From Clostridium gelidum (GTDB taxonomy: Bacteria; Bacillota; Clostridia; Clostridiales; Clostridiaceae): a DNA stretch of 64,000 nucleotides. This document shows, in pieces, positions 33,969 to 43,281 of the stretch. The first letter of the stretch is position 1. Each line of letters begins with the position of its first letter. The notes under the pieces were generated by a model. That model did not search any database. It saw only the letters and a list, made by a program, of their open reading frames with translations, and was not told where the DNA came from. Where the stretch lies: the NCBI RefSeq assembly GCF_019977655.1, contig NZ_AP024849.1, positions 3,505,001 to 3,569,000 of the forward strand, read 5' to 3'. The position numbers and the translations under genes are program-made.

Positions 33969-35645
33969 TTATTCGCCTCCATTTAGCTTGTTATATATTT
34001 CTTGAGATGAAATAGGTCTACCATCGTATTTCAAAATACTACTATCGCAAACAATTCCCGTATTTTCTCTAATAAGCGCTGCCAACTGACCAGTAGCATT
34101 TTGTTCTACATTTATTATTTTTATATCTTGGGCATATTTTTTAAGCTGTTTATCAGGTAAAGGCCAAACATCACCAAACACCAAGGCACAGTACTTATTA
34201 TTTTTACCATTACCATTAAGTAACGTTACCGCTTCCTTGACAGGACTATATAATGATCCCCATGCAATAAGTAAAGTATCTGCATTCTCTTCACCTATGA
34301 ACACTGGCTCTTGAAGTTCTTCTTTTAAGTACTCCATTTTTCTTAGTCTCTTATCATTCATTTTATTTCTTACATCAGCCGATTCTGTAATATGACCAGA
34401 TTCATCATGCTCATCACTATCAACTAATACTGTTAATCCCGAAATTTTACCTGGGGTTATCCTAGGTGAAATACCTGTATCTGTTATTTCATACCTTTTG
34501 TATTCTTTAGCATCAGAATACTTTTCATCATATAGATGTCTTTCAATTTTAATATTATCAAAACTAAAAGGTTTTACAGTTCTTATACTATCAGCTAAAA
34601 ATTGGTCTCCTAGTAAAATAACAGGTATTTGGTATTTATCTGCTAGATTAAAGGCTCTTATTGTTTGATAGAATGCATCTTCTGGTTCTTTTAATGCTAT
34701 GACCATCTTAGGAATTTCTCCAGGTGATGAAGCAATGACAAATCTCAAATCAGCCTGTTCCGTTCTTGTTGGCAAGCCTGTTGTAGGTCCTGGTCTCTGT
34801 ATTTCTGCTATTACAAGAGGTACTTCAAGCATACCAGACAGCCCTACTGCTTCAACCATCAATGCAAATCCGCCTCCAGATGTTCCTGTCATAGCACGGG
34901 TTCCTGCATAAGAAGCTCCAATTGCCATATTTATAGCTGATATTTCATCTTCAGCCTGTTCTACTACAATTTCTGCCTCATTCATTTTTGATGCAAGATA
35001 ATTCATTATACTTGTAGAAGGCGTCATAGGATAAGCTGAATAGAATTTACATCCTGCTGCAAGCGCCCCAAGAGCAATTGCATCATTTCCGCCAATCAGA
35101 ATATTATTATCCTTCTTGTTTGATTTAATATCGTATTTATGTGGAGCAAGTTTAAATCCTTCTTCAAATGCAGTAAGATTTTTCTCTGCAATTTCCTGTT
35201 TAAACTTTTCGGATAATAATTCTTTAACACCACTTAAATCAAGGTTGAAAAGTTTTATAAAAGCACCTAATGCTACATTTCCATAAACTTTAGCATTACC
35301 AATATTTTTTGCTATACCTTTTAGAGTAAGTCTAATTAATCTGTTATCTTCAAAATCAATTTCATCATCACAAATAATAAAACCGTCTTCTTTTAAATTA
35401 TCAATATGTATTTTTATTGTTTCTTTATCCAAAGCAATTATTCCATCAAGTTCGTCAAAATGAGAATTTATTTCCTCATTTCCAAAACGTATCTGAAAAA
35501 AATTATGGCCCCCTCTTACTCTTGACATATAATCTTGTATTGTAAAAATTTCAAATCCTTTTCTTTTTAAAACTTTTTCCAATATAGACGAAACAGTCTC
35601 CATACCTAAGCCAGCAGCGCCTCCAATTAAAATATTATAAATCAT
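33969..35645 (-). CDS. korA: 2-oxoacid:ferredoxin oxidoreductase, fused gamma-alpha subunit
   Basis: A 558-residue protein with the gamma (CoA-interacting) domain at about 1-180 (GGAAGLGMETVSSILEKVL, MSRVRGGHNFFQIRF) fused to the alpha domain (GGNDAIALGALAAGCKFYSA, YPMTPSTSIMNYLA, GTSGGGFALM, EIQRPGPTTGLPTRTEQADL). The fusion is typical of two-subunit KorAB-type enzymes. It forms an operon with korB; the 835-base region upstream holds no gene I can support. Confidence 0.9.
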   Translation of the reverse strand: MIYNILIGGAAGLGMETVSSILEKVLKRKGFEIFTIQDYMSRVRGGHNFFQIRFGNEEINSHFDELDGIIALDKETIKIHIDNLKEDGFIICDDEIDFEDNRLIRLTLKGIAKNIGNAKVYGNVALGAFIKLFNLDLSGVKELLSEKFKQEIAEKNLTAFEEGFKLAPHKYDIKSNKKDNNILIGGNDAIALGALAAGCKFYSAYPMTPSTSIMNYLASKMNEAEIVVEQAEDEISAINMAIGASYAGTRAMTGTSGGGFALMVEAVGLSGMLEVPLVIAEIQRPGPTTGLPTRTEQADLRFVIASSPGEIPKMVIALKEPEDAFYQTIRAFNLADKYQIPVILLGDQFLADSIRTVKPFSFDNIKIERHLYDEKYSDAKEYKRYEITDTGISPRITPGKISGLTVLVDSDEHDESGHITESADVRNKMNDKRLRKMEYLKEELQEPVFIGEENADTLLIAWGSLYSPVKEAVTLLNGNGKNNKYCALVFGDVWPLPDKQLKKYAQDIKIINVEQNATGQLAALIRENTGIVCDSSILKYDGRPISSQEIYNKLNGGE

Positions 35646-36245
35646 TAAACTTCACCTCATCCTCAAAATTTATATAATTGTATTAATCCACTTATCTATA
35701 TACCTTTCATAATTCTTTTCTTCCAAAAAATAGAATCAAAAAAATACTGCTATTCATCCTAGCCACATTAATGGTAACGTACAATTCACCACCTTCCATG
35801 TATACTGATTGACTGATTGGACTATTTTTAACATATGCCTATACTTACAAGTAATATGGTATTTTTTAATTGTAGTTGTTACGGGCTTGAATATAGTATT
35901 TATACTAATACGGTGAGTTTTTCCAGATTATGATAAAATTTCTTTAAAAATCTCTACATATACATTATTTTTTTGATTTAACAATGTTGGCGTGTAGTTT
36001 ATTATAATAAAAAAAGCCCCCCATTAACTAATAATTAAATGTGACATTTAATTCAGTTGGTGCTTTATTCGTTAAACAATAGTTAATTAAAATAGCCTCT
36101 TCACAGCTGAGTACTAATAATCTAAGTATATCACAAAAAGTCTTATTAACAAGTAAATTTTGCACAAATTGTATAATTATATATTTTATTATTTTAGAAC
36201 AATGACGAGTAAATGAGAGCCGAAAGTAAAAAATTCAGTAAACAA
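35646..36245. other. Long gene-free region upstream of korA
   Basis: About 600 bases of AT-rich sequence with no supported ORF. Visible structures are a palindrome ATTAAATGT/ACATTTAAT near 36036-36054 and GTAAC/GTTAC repeats near 35770-35880. It presumably includes the korAB promoter, but I could not place it confidently. Confidence 0.4.
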
Positions 36246-36247
36246 AA

Positions 36248-36284
36248 AGAAGTATCAAAAATGCATAACATTTATGATACTTCT
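36248..36284. terminator. Hairpin between korA region and brnQ
   Basis: AGAAGTATCA ... TGATACTTCT with additional inner pairing ATG/CAT and T-rich flanks. Confidence 0.6.
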
Positions 36285-36400
36285 CTTATTCTAAATTGTA
36301 ATGTTTCTGTCACTATCTTTGATATTTCTTTTAAATAATTCCCACGAGTTTCCTCAGTAACATATTTAACTGCTTCAAAAAAAGTATGAGTACTAACATG
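36275..36400 (-). pseudogene. Short gene tail of unknown origin
   Basis: A minus-strand frame of about 40 codons reads THTFFEAVKYVTEETRGNYL, then KEISKIVTETLQFRIREVS-stop. It has protein-like composition but no start or ribosome site and overlaps the hairpin. It is probably a remnant; the parent gene is not recognised. Confidence 0.3.
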
Positions 36401-36480
36401 ATCCTACTTAACATGTTATTGGTTGCACTTAATAAGTTCCGTATTGTGCTTCGCACTCTTTTTATCTGTGCGCGCTTTTT

Positions 36481-37836
36481 TTATCTGTGTATTTTTTTTA
36501 CTCGAATCATCCAAATAATTAATCCTATAAAAAATCCACAAAGTGCTGGTAATATCCAGCCAAATCCATAGTCAAATCCAGGTAAATATAAATGAGCAAA
36601 ATTAATAATTTGTGTAACCACAACATTTTGTTGCATATATTGTGGTAATGATTTACATAAATCAAAAAATGCTGCAATAATTGTTAACCCAGTTGTCCAT
36701 TTATAAATATCACTTTGCTTATTAATAAATGGAGTTAATAAAGACAATAAAATTAAAGTAATTACTAATGGATAAAGAAACATAAGCACTGGTATCGATA
36801 GCTGTATGAGATTGCTTAATCCGAAATTAGCGATTATAAATGAGAAAAGTGTAAAGATAATAGCATATTTTTTATATGAAATTGATTTCGGAAACATCTC
36901 ACTGAACATTTCAGAACAGGCAGTGATTAAACCAATAGCTGTTTTTACGCATGCAATTCCAACAATAGCTGCTAATAATACCTTCCCAACAACCCCAAAA
37001 TAATGATTACTGACCATAGATAAGATACTTCCTCCGTTATCAGCACGTGTTACGCTCCCTAAGCTTGTAGCTCCCATATAAGCTAATGAACCATAAATAA
37101 TAGCCATACCAATAACACTAACTAAACCTGATTTACTTGTTTCAATAGCAATTAAGCGAGAATCTTTAATACCTAACTTTTTAATATTAGAAATAATAAT
37201 AATAGCAAAAGCTACAGAAGCTAAAGCATCCATAGTATTATATCCATCTAATAAACCAGTAAATAATGGCTGAGTAGCATAACTTCCTTGAGCTGGATAA
37301 TCGCTTCCTTGCCCCATTGGACTTATAAATGTAGCAATTAATAAAATAGATAATAATATCAGAAAAATAGGAGTAAGATATTTCCCTACCCAGTCTAAAA
37401 TTTGCCCTGGTTTTAGTGAAAAATAAATTGTAAAAACAAAAAATATAAATGAGAAAATAATGAGTCCGAGTTTTAAATGTTCATCAGAAATAAAAGGATG
37501 AATTCCCACCTCAAATGCAACTGTCGCAGTACGGGGAATTGCAAATAATGGACCAATTGTTAAGTATAATAAACAGGTGAATATACTTGCATAACGAGAA
37601 CTAATAGGTCTCGCCATATCAAATAAACTTTCACTTTTTGAAATAGCTGATGCAATGATTCCAAGTATTGGCAATCCTACACCTGTAATTAAAAATCCAA
37701 TAGTCGCTGCAAAAACATGATTTCCAGCTTCTTGTCCCATTTGTACTGGAAAAATCAAGTTACCTGCCCCAAAAAATAGTCCAAATAATAATGAACCTAT
37801 CAATAAGTTTTGCTGAATTTTCAGCTTTTCTTTCAT
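36481..37836 (-). CDS. brnQ: Branched-chain amino acid transporter, BrnQ family
   Basis: A 451-residue cation-coupled carrier for leucine, isoleucine and valine with about twelve predicted membrane helices. Family blocks are LLFGLFFGAGNLIFPVQMGQ near residues 15-34 and LYLTIGPLFAIPRTATVAFEVG near 90-112. The ribosome site AGGAGGA lies 8 bases before ATG. No regulator is fused or adjacent. ilvD, for the same amino acids, lies 6 kb away under separate control. Confidence 0.95.
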   Translation of the reverse strand: MKEKLKIQQNLLIGSLLFGLFFGAGNLIFPVQMGQEAGNHVFAATIGFLITGVGLPILGIIASAISKSESLFDMARPISSRYASIFTCLLYLTIGPLFAIPRTATVAFEVGIHPFISDEHLKLGLIIFSFIFFVFTIYFSLKPGQILDWVGKYLTPIFLILLSILLIATFISPMGQGSDYPAQGSYATQPLFTGLLDGYNTMDALASVAFAIIIISNIKKLGIKDSRLIAIETSKSGLVSVIGMAIIYGSLAYMGATSLGSVTRADNGGSILSMVSNHYFGVVGKVLLAAIVGIACVKTAIGLITACSEMFSEMFPKSISYKKYAIIFTLFSFIIANFGLSNLIQLSIPVLMFLYPLVITLILLSLLTPFINKQSDIYKWTTGLTIIAAFFDLCKSLPQYMQQNVVVTQIINFAHLYLPGFDYGFGWILPALCGFFIGLIIWMIRVKKIHR

Positions 37837-38008
37837 AAATAATCCTCCTTGAATGTTTTGGTATTATCTAAAGCTTTTGCTCTGATTCTACTTTAGTGTT
37901 TGAGTTTTCACTTTTTTGATAATAACTCGAATCATTATTTTATTATAATATACTTATATATAATAGTAAAATTCATCTTTTCATGCTTTTTATATTATCA
38001 TAAATCTT

Positions 38009-38190
38009 TTATTTTAATTCTATGTTGATTACAAATTTATCATTTTTACTTTCAGCCAAAATTCTCCCTTCATGTAGTTCTACTATACTTTTTTAAATAG
38101 CTAACCCTAGCCCTGATCCTGTCGTTTCTGAGTTTCTTGATTCATCTGTCCTATAAAATCTATTAAATCTTCTCCTGAAATACTGATAAC
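38009..38190 (-). pseudogene. Histidine kinase C-terminal remnant with premature stop
   Basis: The minus-strand frame reads NRFYRTDESRNSETTGSGLG, LAI, a TAA stop, then KSIVELHEGRILAESK and ends VINIELK-stop at 38009. This is the F-box and G2-box end of a sensor kinase. The upstream part of the gene is missing, so it is a clear relic. Confidence 0.75.
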
Positions 38191-38288
38191 TAGAGACAAT
38201 TATCTTGCTTAATTTATTTTGATAGGTTATACTTGATAAAATTGTCGACAGTATACATAAATATTTTATTAATCTGAGGAGATGCAAA

Positions 38289-38969
38289 ATGGATAATTAT
38301 AAAATCGAAAAAGGTCCCTCCTACTACAATCAAGCTTATAATTCTATAAAAGATATGATTTTCAATGGTCTTCTAAAACCCGGAGATAGAATTTATGAGT
38401 CAAAACTTGCTACCGAATTTCAAATAAGCAGAAGCCCCGTAAGGGAAGCCATACGCTCTTTAGAAAAAGATGGTTTACTTTTTTTAACCGATAAATCAAA
38501 GATCACAGTATATCAACCAACAAAAAAAGATATTGAAGATATTTATGAATGTCGTCAAGCTTTAGAATCTCAGGCTGCAAGATTAACTACACGTAATGCC
38601 TCTGATAAAGAATTACAACAGATTGAAAACATATTATCGGAAACAGAAAAAAATATAGAACATTTTGATGATAACTTAGTTAAAACTATTATCTCTCTAA
38701 ATACTCAGTTCCATAATTTAATTTTAAACTTTAGTCAAAATAATCGCTTACAAAAACAAAGTAATGATCTAAGTACACTTACTTTTTTTTATAGATCTAT
38801 AGATGTATATGAACATGATCGTAATATGGATATTTTTAATTATCATCTTGAGATATTTCATTATATTAAGAAAAGGGATGAAGAGAAAGCTGCTAAAACT
38901 ATGTACAGCCATATAGGCAACGACTTGAAACATTTAAAAGATATTCTATCAATAGAATGTACCATTTAG
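38289..38969 (+). CDS. GntR-family regulator (FadR/FCD type)
   Basis: A 226-residue regulator. The N-terminal winged helix (AYNSIKDMIFNGLLKPGDRI, SRSPVREAIRSLEKDGLL) is followed by an all-helical FCD ligand domain (YECRQALESQAARL ... YHLEIFHYIKKRDEEKAA). The start is preceded by GAGGAG. The next gene, an AEC transporter 57 bases away, is its probable target. Confidence 0.92.
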   Translation: MDNYKIEKGPSYYNQAYNSIKDMIFNGLLKPGDRIYESKLATEFQISRSPVREAIRSLEKDGLLFLTDKSKITVYQPTKKDIEDIYECRQALESQAARLTTRNASDKELQQIENILSETEKNIEHFDDNLVKTIISLNTQFHNLILNFSQNNRLQKQSNDLSTLTFFYRSIDVYEHDRNMDIFNYHLEIFHYIKKRDEEKAAKTMYSHIGNDLKHLKDILSIECTI

Positions 38970-39026
38970 AGTACAGTTTTTATTTGATTTTTTTAATTTA
39001 TTTAATATACAAAAGGAGAATTTACA

Positions 39027-39965
39027 ATGATTATTTTTAATGCATTAGGAAGTGTATTCAGTATAGTTTTAATGATTTCTGCTGGGTACTTTTTATCTCA
39101 TAAGGGATGGTTTGATGAAAAAACTTCTAAGCTTTTTTCAAAATTAGTATGCAATCTAGCTATTCCCTGCCTTATGATTTCTCAATTTACAGAGAGCTTT
39201 GATAAAGATAAATTACTTAACCTTGGCGGTGGGCTATTTGCTCCATTTACATCCATGGCAATCGGTTATGTAATTGCTGTAGTAGTTTCAAAAATTATTA
39301 GAGTTAAAGAAGGAAGAATTGGAACTTTCAGATCAATGTTTTTTGTATCTAATTCCATATTTATCGGACTTCCAGTAAACATGGCTTTGTTTGGGGAAAA
39401 AAGCATACCAAATGTTTTATTGTATTATATAGCTAATACTACTTTTTTCTGGACTATAGGTGTATATGAAATTAGCAAAGATGGACAATCTGGTAAAGCC
39501 AATGTTTTCTCACTTGATACAATAAAGAGAATCATGTCCCCACCACTTCTAAGCTTTCTTCTAGGAATTATACTTGTGCTCCTTGATATTCATTTGCCAA
39601 AATTTGTTTTAGATACTTGTAAGTATTTTGGAAATTTAACTACACCTTTAGCTATGTTGTTTATAGGAATAACAATTTATTCTGTTAACTTTAGAGAATT
39701 TAAATTTAGTTGGGATATGCTTGCCATAATTTTAGGCAGATTCCTGATTTCGCCAGTATTAATGCTTGTACTATGTAATTTTACAAATATTCCTTTACTT
39801 ATGAAAGAAGTATTTGTTATTCAAGCTGCTATGCCAGTTATGACTAATACTGCTATCGTTGCTAAGCGTTATAATGCTGACTATGAGTATGCTACAGTAA
39901 ATACAATTATAACCACTATTTCTAGTTTACTAATTATTCCCATTTATATGTTGCTATTAAGCTAG
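39027..39965 (+). CDS. AEC-family transporter (auxin efflux carrier-like)
   Basis: A 312-residue membrane protein with ten predicted helices in two halves. Family features include FSKLVCNLAIPCLMISQF near residues 37-54, SNSIFIGLPVNMALFGEKS and the C-terminal AAMPVMTNTAIVAKRYNAD. Bacterial members export or import organic acids such as malate. It follows a FadR-type regulator with AAAGGAGA before the ATG, suggesting an inducible carboxylate transporter. Confidence 0.88.
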   Translation: MIIFNALGSVFSIVLMISAGYFLSHKGWFDEKTSKLFSKLVCNLAIPCLMISQFTESFDKDKLLNLGGGLFAPFTSMAIGYVIAVVVSKIIRVKEGRIGTFRSMFFVSNSIFIGLPVNMALFGEKSIPNVLLYYIANTTFFWTIGVYEISKDGQSGKANVFSLDTIKRIMSPPLLSFLLGIILVLLDIHLPKFVLDTCKYFGNLTTPLAMLFIGITIYSVNFREFKFSWDMLAIILGRFLISPVLMLVLCNFTNIPLLMKEVFVIQAAMPVMTNTAIVAKRYNADYEYATVNTIITTISSLLIIPIYMLLLS

Positions 39966-40108
39966 GGTTAAAAATATTGAGAGAAAAGTAATCGATAAAT
40001 TGTTTAAGATTACTCAATTCTATTTTAATCATTATTCTTTTAAAGAACTTTTATTTTAAAAATAGAATATAATACAATTGATAAATCTTACTACGGAGTG
40101 CACCAAAA

Positions 40109-40906
40109 TTGAATAATGAACAATATTTTAGGCCTTCCCCATTACCAGCATTAAACAATAGAGACTTTAATTTTGAATTCTTTGATAAGTATTCAAATGA
40201 AAACTACAATAAAATTGTTTTACCTGATTGGCTATTTATTTCACCTCAAGATACGCTAATAAATTATTTTAGTATATTACAAGAGGCAGAGAATATTTCA
40301 CAAGGAGGCTGCGGTAGCATTGGATTAGCCAAAATCCCCTACCCAATAGCATATAATTTTTTTACTTCAGAATATAAAAATAAGATAAATCACAGCTCTT
40401 ATTTTAATTCCTTCAATAATATAGGACACATAAACCTGATAAAACTTAACAATATAACTGATGAGAATGTTTCAAACGGAACTTATAAGTATTTTATTGA
40501 ATTAGAAACAATAGAACCCTCTGTTAATGGTACTGTAAGTTTCGCATACTATTATGGATATGCATATATACAAAATGAAAATGGAAAATATAAAATTTCT
40601 GATATAGACTTAAAAAGTGAAGATTTTCTATGTGCGGCTTATCATGGATGGAGGCATAATGCAGAGTTTTATGTTGATGCCGTTTATGGGGATTGGTGCA
40701 AACTTATTAAAAGAAGGTATCCAACTGAACAAAGTGGGTATCTTAAAAACATTTATATACTTGGTAATGATGCACATGACTATAGATTTGAATTTTTTCA
40801 GCTTACAAACGGCACTGACATAGAAATTCATCAGTTTATTAAAGACGTAAATAATGAATGGAAACCAATAAAAATAGACGTAAATAAATGCATACAAAGG
40901 TATTAA
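40109..40906 (+). CDS. Unknown 265-residue protein
   Basis: Not recognised. It is rich in Tyr, Asn and Phe, with no signal peptide or membrane helix. It has a GGCGSIGLAKIPYPIAYNFF segment near residues 67-86 and a histidine/tryptophan-rich AAYHGWRHNAEFYVDAVYGD near 178-197. The start is probably TTG at 40109, with GGAG ten bases upstream; no ATG in frame is near. It is monocistronic, with a good terminator at 41065-41095. Confidence 0.6.
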   Translation: MNNEQYFRPSPLPALNNRDFNFEFFDKYSNENYNKIVLPDWLFISPQDTLINYFSILQEAENISQGGCGSIGLAKIPYPIAYNFFTSEYKNKINHSSYFNSFNNIGHINLIKLNNITDENVSNGTYKYFIELETIEPSVNGTVSFAYYYGYAYIQNENGKYKISDIDLKSEDFLCAAYHGWRHNAEFYVDAVYGDWCKLIKRRYPTEQSGYLKNIYILGNDAHDYRFEFFQLTNGTDIEIHQFIKDVNNEWKPIKIDVNKCIQRY

Positions 40907-41064
40907 AATAGTCAAAAATATATTTCTGAATATTCCATTATAAATTTCCTCTTAATTTTATAAATTTGTCATAATACTGACATATTGAAATGTTATAATG
41001 ATAATTGTAAAGTAGTTAATGCATAATTATTTACCCTTTATTAAATAATTATTATCCAGTATTC

Positions 41065-41095
41065 AGAATGACTTACACCCTAAGTAAGCCATTCT
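41065..41095 (+). terminator. Terminator downstream of the 40109-40906 gene
   Basis: Arms AGAATGACTTAC and GTAAGCCATTCT (one mismatch) followed by TTTTTT. Confidence 0.8.
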
Positions 41096-41167
41096 TTTTT
41101 ATTTCCAAATGAATTTCTCAGACAATAATCGGCTGAAAAGTTTTTATCACTACTTAAACTATTATAC

Positions 41168-41212
41168 TTAGGCATATGAAAGAATAGTAAATCACATACT
41201 TCATGTACCTCA
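41168..41212. repeat. Partial end of repeat family 1
   Basis: CTTAGGCATATGAAAGAATAGTAAATCA resembles the family 1 left end (AAGGCATATGAAAGAAAATAATAAGTCC at 50232). Only one end is present. Confidence 0.35.
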
Positions 41213-41214
41213 TG

Positions 41215-42246
41215 TTATATAATATATTTAACTTCTTTATGAATAAACAGTTCTTCTATATCCCTTTTGAAGAATTGCTTTATTTCATCTAAGCTTTCTT
41301 TAGGATATACATACTTGCCATATCCAAATTGTCCATATTTAAACTTACGATCTTCATCATTCATAGGCAATTCACTTTTAGGAAATATATTGAGTATTCT
41401 ATTTTTGGCTATTGTAGTATAACGATGAGATATAACCTCAAAAGTTACTGGGAATTTCAAATCATTTGGAAGCTTATTTCTTAATTCAATTAATAAATCA
41501 TGATATTCCTCTTTCCAACTTGGGTATACAAATACAGGAGCAACTAAAAATCCCATAGGATATCCTGCTTTAGCTACCTTTATACTTGCTTCTATTCTTT
41601 GATCACGAGAAGCTGTAACGTGCTCATATTTATTTATAACGGAGGAAGTATTTATGCTAAACCTTATTTCGGTGTGACCATTATGTTCTAAATTAAGCAA
41701 TGATTCTATATCATTATATTTTGTTACAAATCTAAATCTAGCATTTTTTCTACTCCCAAAAAATGTAATGGCTTTTTCTAAAGAATGGGTATAAGGTTCT
41801 ACTGCAATTGGATCTGATGTTGCAGCCCCTTCAAATATAGTTATTTCAGGCAACCTTTCATCTATATATTTCTTAGCTTGATTTAATATATCATCAATAT
41901 TCACATGGACTTTTACAAAGGGTTTATCCCCAAGATTAGTATTTAAATAACAGTACTCACATTGCCCCATACACCCAGATACTAATGGGAGTTGATAATG
42001 TGCTGAAGGTTTGCATGATTGAAACTTTAAACTCTTCTTAGTTCCAACAACTAAAGTTTTTTTACCTTCTCTATATTGAGAGAATAACTCATCACCTGGA
42101 ATATATTGTTTTAGTTTGTTTGAAGTCAAATTTATGATTTCAATATCAGTTTTATCTTTAAATTTACTTAGAATATCCTTCCCCATGTCATATTCTAATG
42201 AACCTTTCTCAAATATTATTCTTTTAGGTATAAACATATCTTCCAC
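41215..42246 (-). CDS. splB: Spore photoproduct lyase homologue lacking the H-donor cysteine
   Basis: Radical SAM protein of the family that repairs the spore-specific thymine dimer during germination. The 343 residues match SplB length. The cluster motif CMGQCEYC gives C92, C96 and C99, with tyrosines Y98 and Y100 as in the family. The later block FEGAATSDPIAVEP corresponds to FEAACTSD in SplB, whose Cys (C141 in B. subtilis) donates a hydrogen to the product radical. Here that position is A142. The C-terminal GKYVYPKESLDEIKQFF is conserved. It may be a functional variant using another donor or a paralogue. No other spl gene is in the window. Confidence 0.85.
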   Translation of the reverse strand: MEDMFIPKRIIFEKGSLEYDMGKDILSKFKDKTDIEIINLTSNKLKQYIPGDELFSQYREGKKTLVVGTKKSLKFQSCKPSAHYQLPLVSGCMGQCEYCYLNTNLGDKPFVKVHVNIDDILNQAKKYIDERLPEITIFEGAATSDPIAVEPYTHSLEKAITFFGSRKNARFRFVTKYNDIESLLNLEHNGHTEIRFSINTSSVINKYEHVTASRDQRIEASIKVAKAGYPMGFLVAPVFVYPSWKEEYHDLLIELRNKLPNDLKFPVTFEVISHRYTTIAKNRILNIFPKSELPMNDEDRKFKYGQFGYGKYVYPKESLDEIKQFFKRDIEELFIHKEVKYII

Positions 42247-42411
42247 TAATAAACCCGCATAAAATAAGCTAAGTTTATTTTCCCCTTTCTATATTTTTAA
42301 CATACCTACTTATTATCTGCTAAACTTATTAAGTATATACTAAGAACGATTTAATGAACCTGAAATGGAAGTCAATTATGTCACATATATTTTGATGTTA
42401 TATTCATACTT

Positions 42412-42421
42412 ATAGACATCA
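42412..42421. promoter_or_regulatory. ATAGACATCA site upstream of the GntR gene
   Basis: The ten-base sequence ATAGACATCA occurs here, 10 bases before a promoter -35, and again inside the ilvD promoter. AGACATCT follows at once. It is a candidate binding site for the GntR regulator. Confidence 0.4.
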
Positions 42422-42431
42422 GACATCTCTA

Positions 42432-42460
42432 TTGAAAAGCAACCTCTTTTATTATATTAT
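42432..42460 (+). promoter_or_regulatory. Promoter of the GntR regulator
   Basis: TTGAAA (42432-42437), 17-base spacer, TATTAT (42455-42460), 30 bases ahead of the start codon. Confidence 0.65.
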
Positions 42461-42489
42461 ATAAACATAACCTAAAAGGAGGTTACTTT

Positions 42490-43176
42490 ATGCCACGCAA
42501 AGAAAAAAGCTTATCAGAACGAATTGCTGATGATATTCTTGCAATGATTACTATAGATAAAAAATTTACTATTGGAGACAAGCTTCCAAATGAAAACGAA
42601 CTTTCCTCCCAAATGAAAGTTAGTAGAACTACACTGCGAGAAGCTATTCGTATTTTAGTTGCTCATAATATTCTTGAAATTAAGAGAGGTAAAGGCACCT
42701 ATGTAAAAAATCATGAAGGTTTCAATGAGAATTTGGGATTAGAAGAATTTTCTACAACAAAATTAAATGCAAAAGACTTGTATGAGATGAGATTGATTTT
42801 CGAGCCCCAAACTGCTTATTATGCGGCAAAACGAGCTACTGATAAAGAGCTTGAAAGAATACTCTACTACGGGAAACTCGAGGAAGAAAAAATTTTAAAT
42901 AATGAAGATCGTACGGAAGCTGAACAAGCTTTTCATAAATCTATTGCAAAGGCAACTCATAATGAATTTATGGATAAATTAATGCCTATACTTTATAAAG
43001 CCATTGATAAAGGTGTTATTTTATCCGATGAAAATGAAGATATAATAAAAGATACCTTAAATGACCATCGCATGATAATGGAATTTTTAGCAAGTAGAGA
43101 TGCTGAGGGAGCAAAAACTGCAATGAAGCTTCATATTCTTCATGCCATGAGAGGTTTGGATATAAATAATGAATAA
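42490..43176 (+). CDS. GntR-family regulator (FCD type), likely controls ilvD
   Basis: A 228-residue FadR-like protein. The winged helix is LSERIADDILAMITIDKKFT with KVSRTTLREAIRILVAHNIL, and the FCD domain has the metal/ligand residues DLYEMRLIFEPQTAYYAAKR and EAEQAFHKSIAKATHN (H in FHKSI, and later H in DHRMI). AAAAGGAGG precedes the ATG. ilvD starts 105 bases downstream with its own promoter. Confidence 0.92.
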   Translation: MPRKEKSLSERIADDILAMITIDKKFTIGDKLPNENELSSQMKVSRTTLREAIRILVAHNILEIKRGKGTYVKNHEGFNENLGLEEFSTTKLNAKDLYEMRLIFEPQTAYYAAKRATDKELERILYYGKLEEEKILNNEDRTEAEQAFHKSIAKATHNEFMDKLMPILYKAIDKGVILSDENEDIIKDTLNDHRMIMEFLASRDAEGAKTAMKLHILHAMRGLDINNE

Positions 43177-43190
43177 AGTATAATACTATA

Positions 43191-43219
43191 TTGACAATAG
43201 ACATCATACAACGTACAAT
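43191..43219 (+). promoter_or_regulatory. ilvD promoter overlapping a candidate operator
   Basis: TTGACA (43191-43196), exactly 17 bases, TACAAT (43214-43219). The spacer contains ATAGACATCA (43197-43206), also present upstream of the GntR gene. A repressor bound there would block RNA polymerase. Confidence 0.75.
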
Positions 43220-43281
43220 AAAAATATACAACTATATTATACAAAATTGAAATTATTATATAGAAATGAGGAGATTATGCT

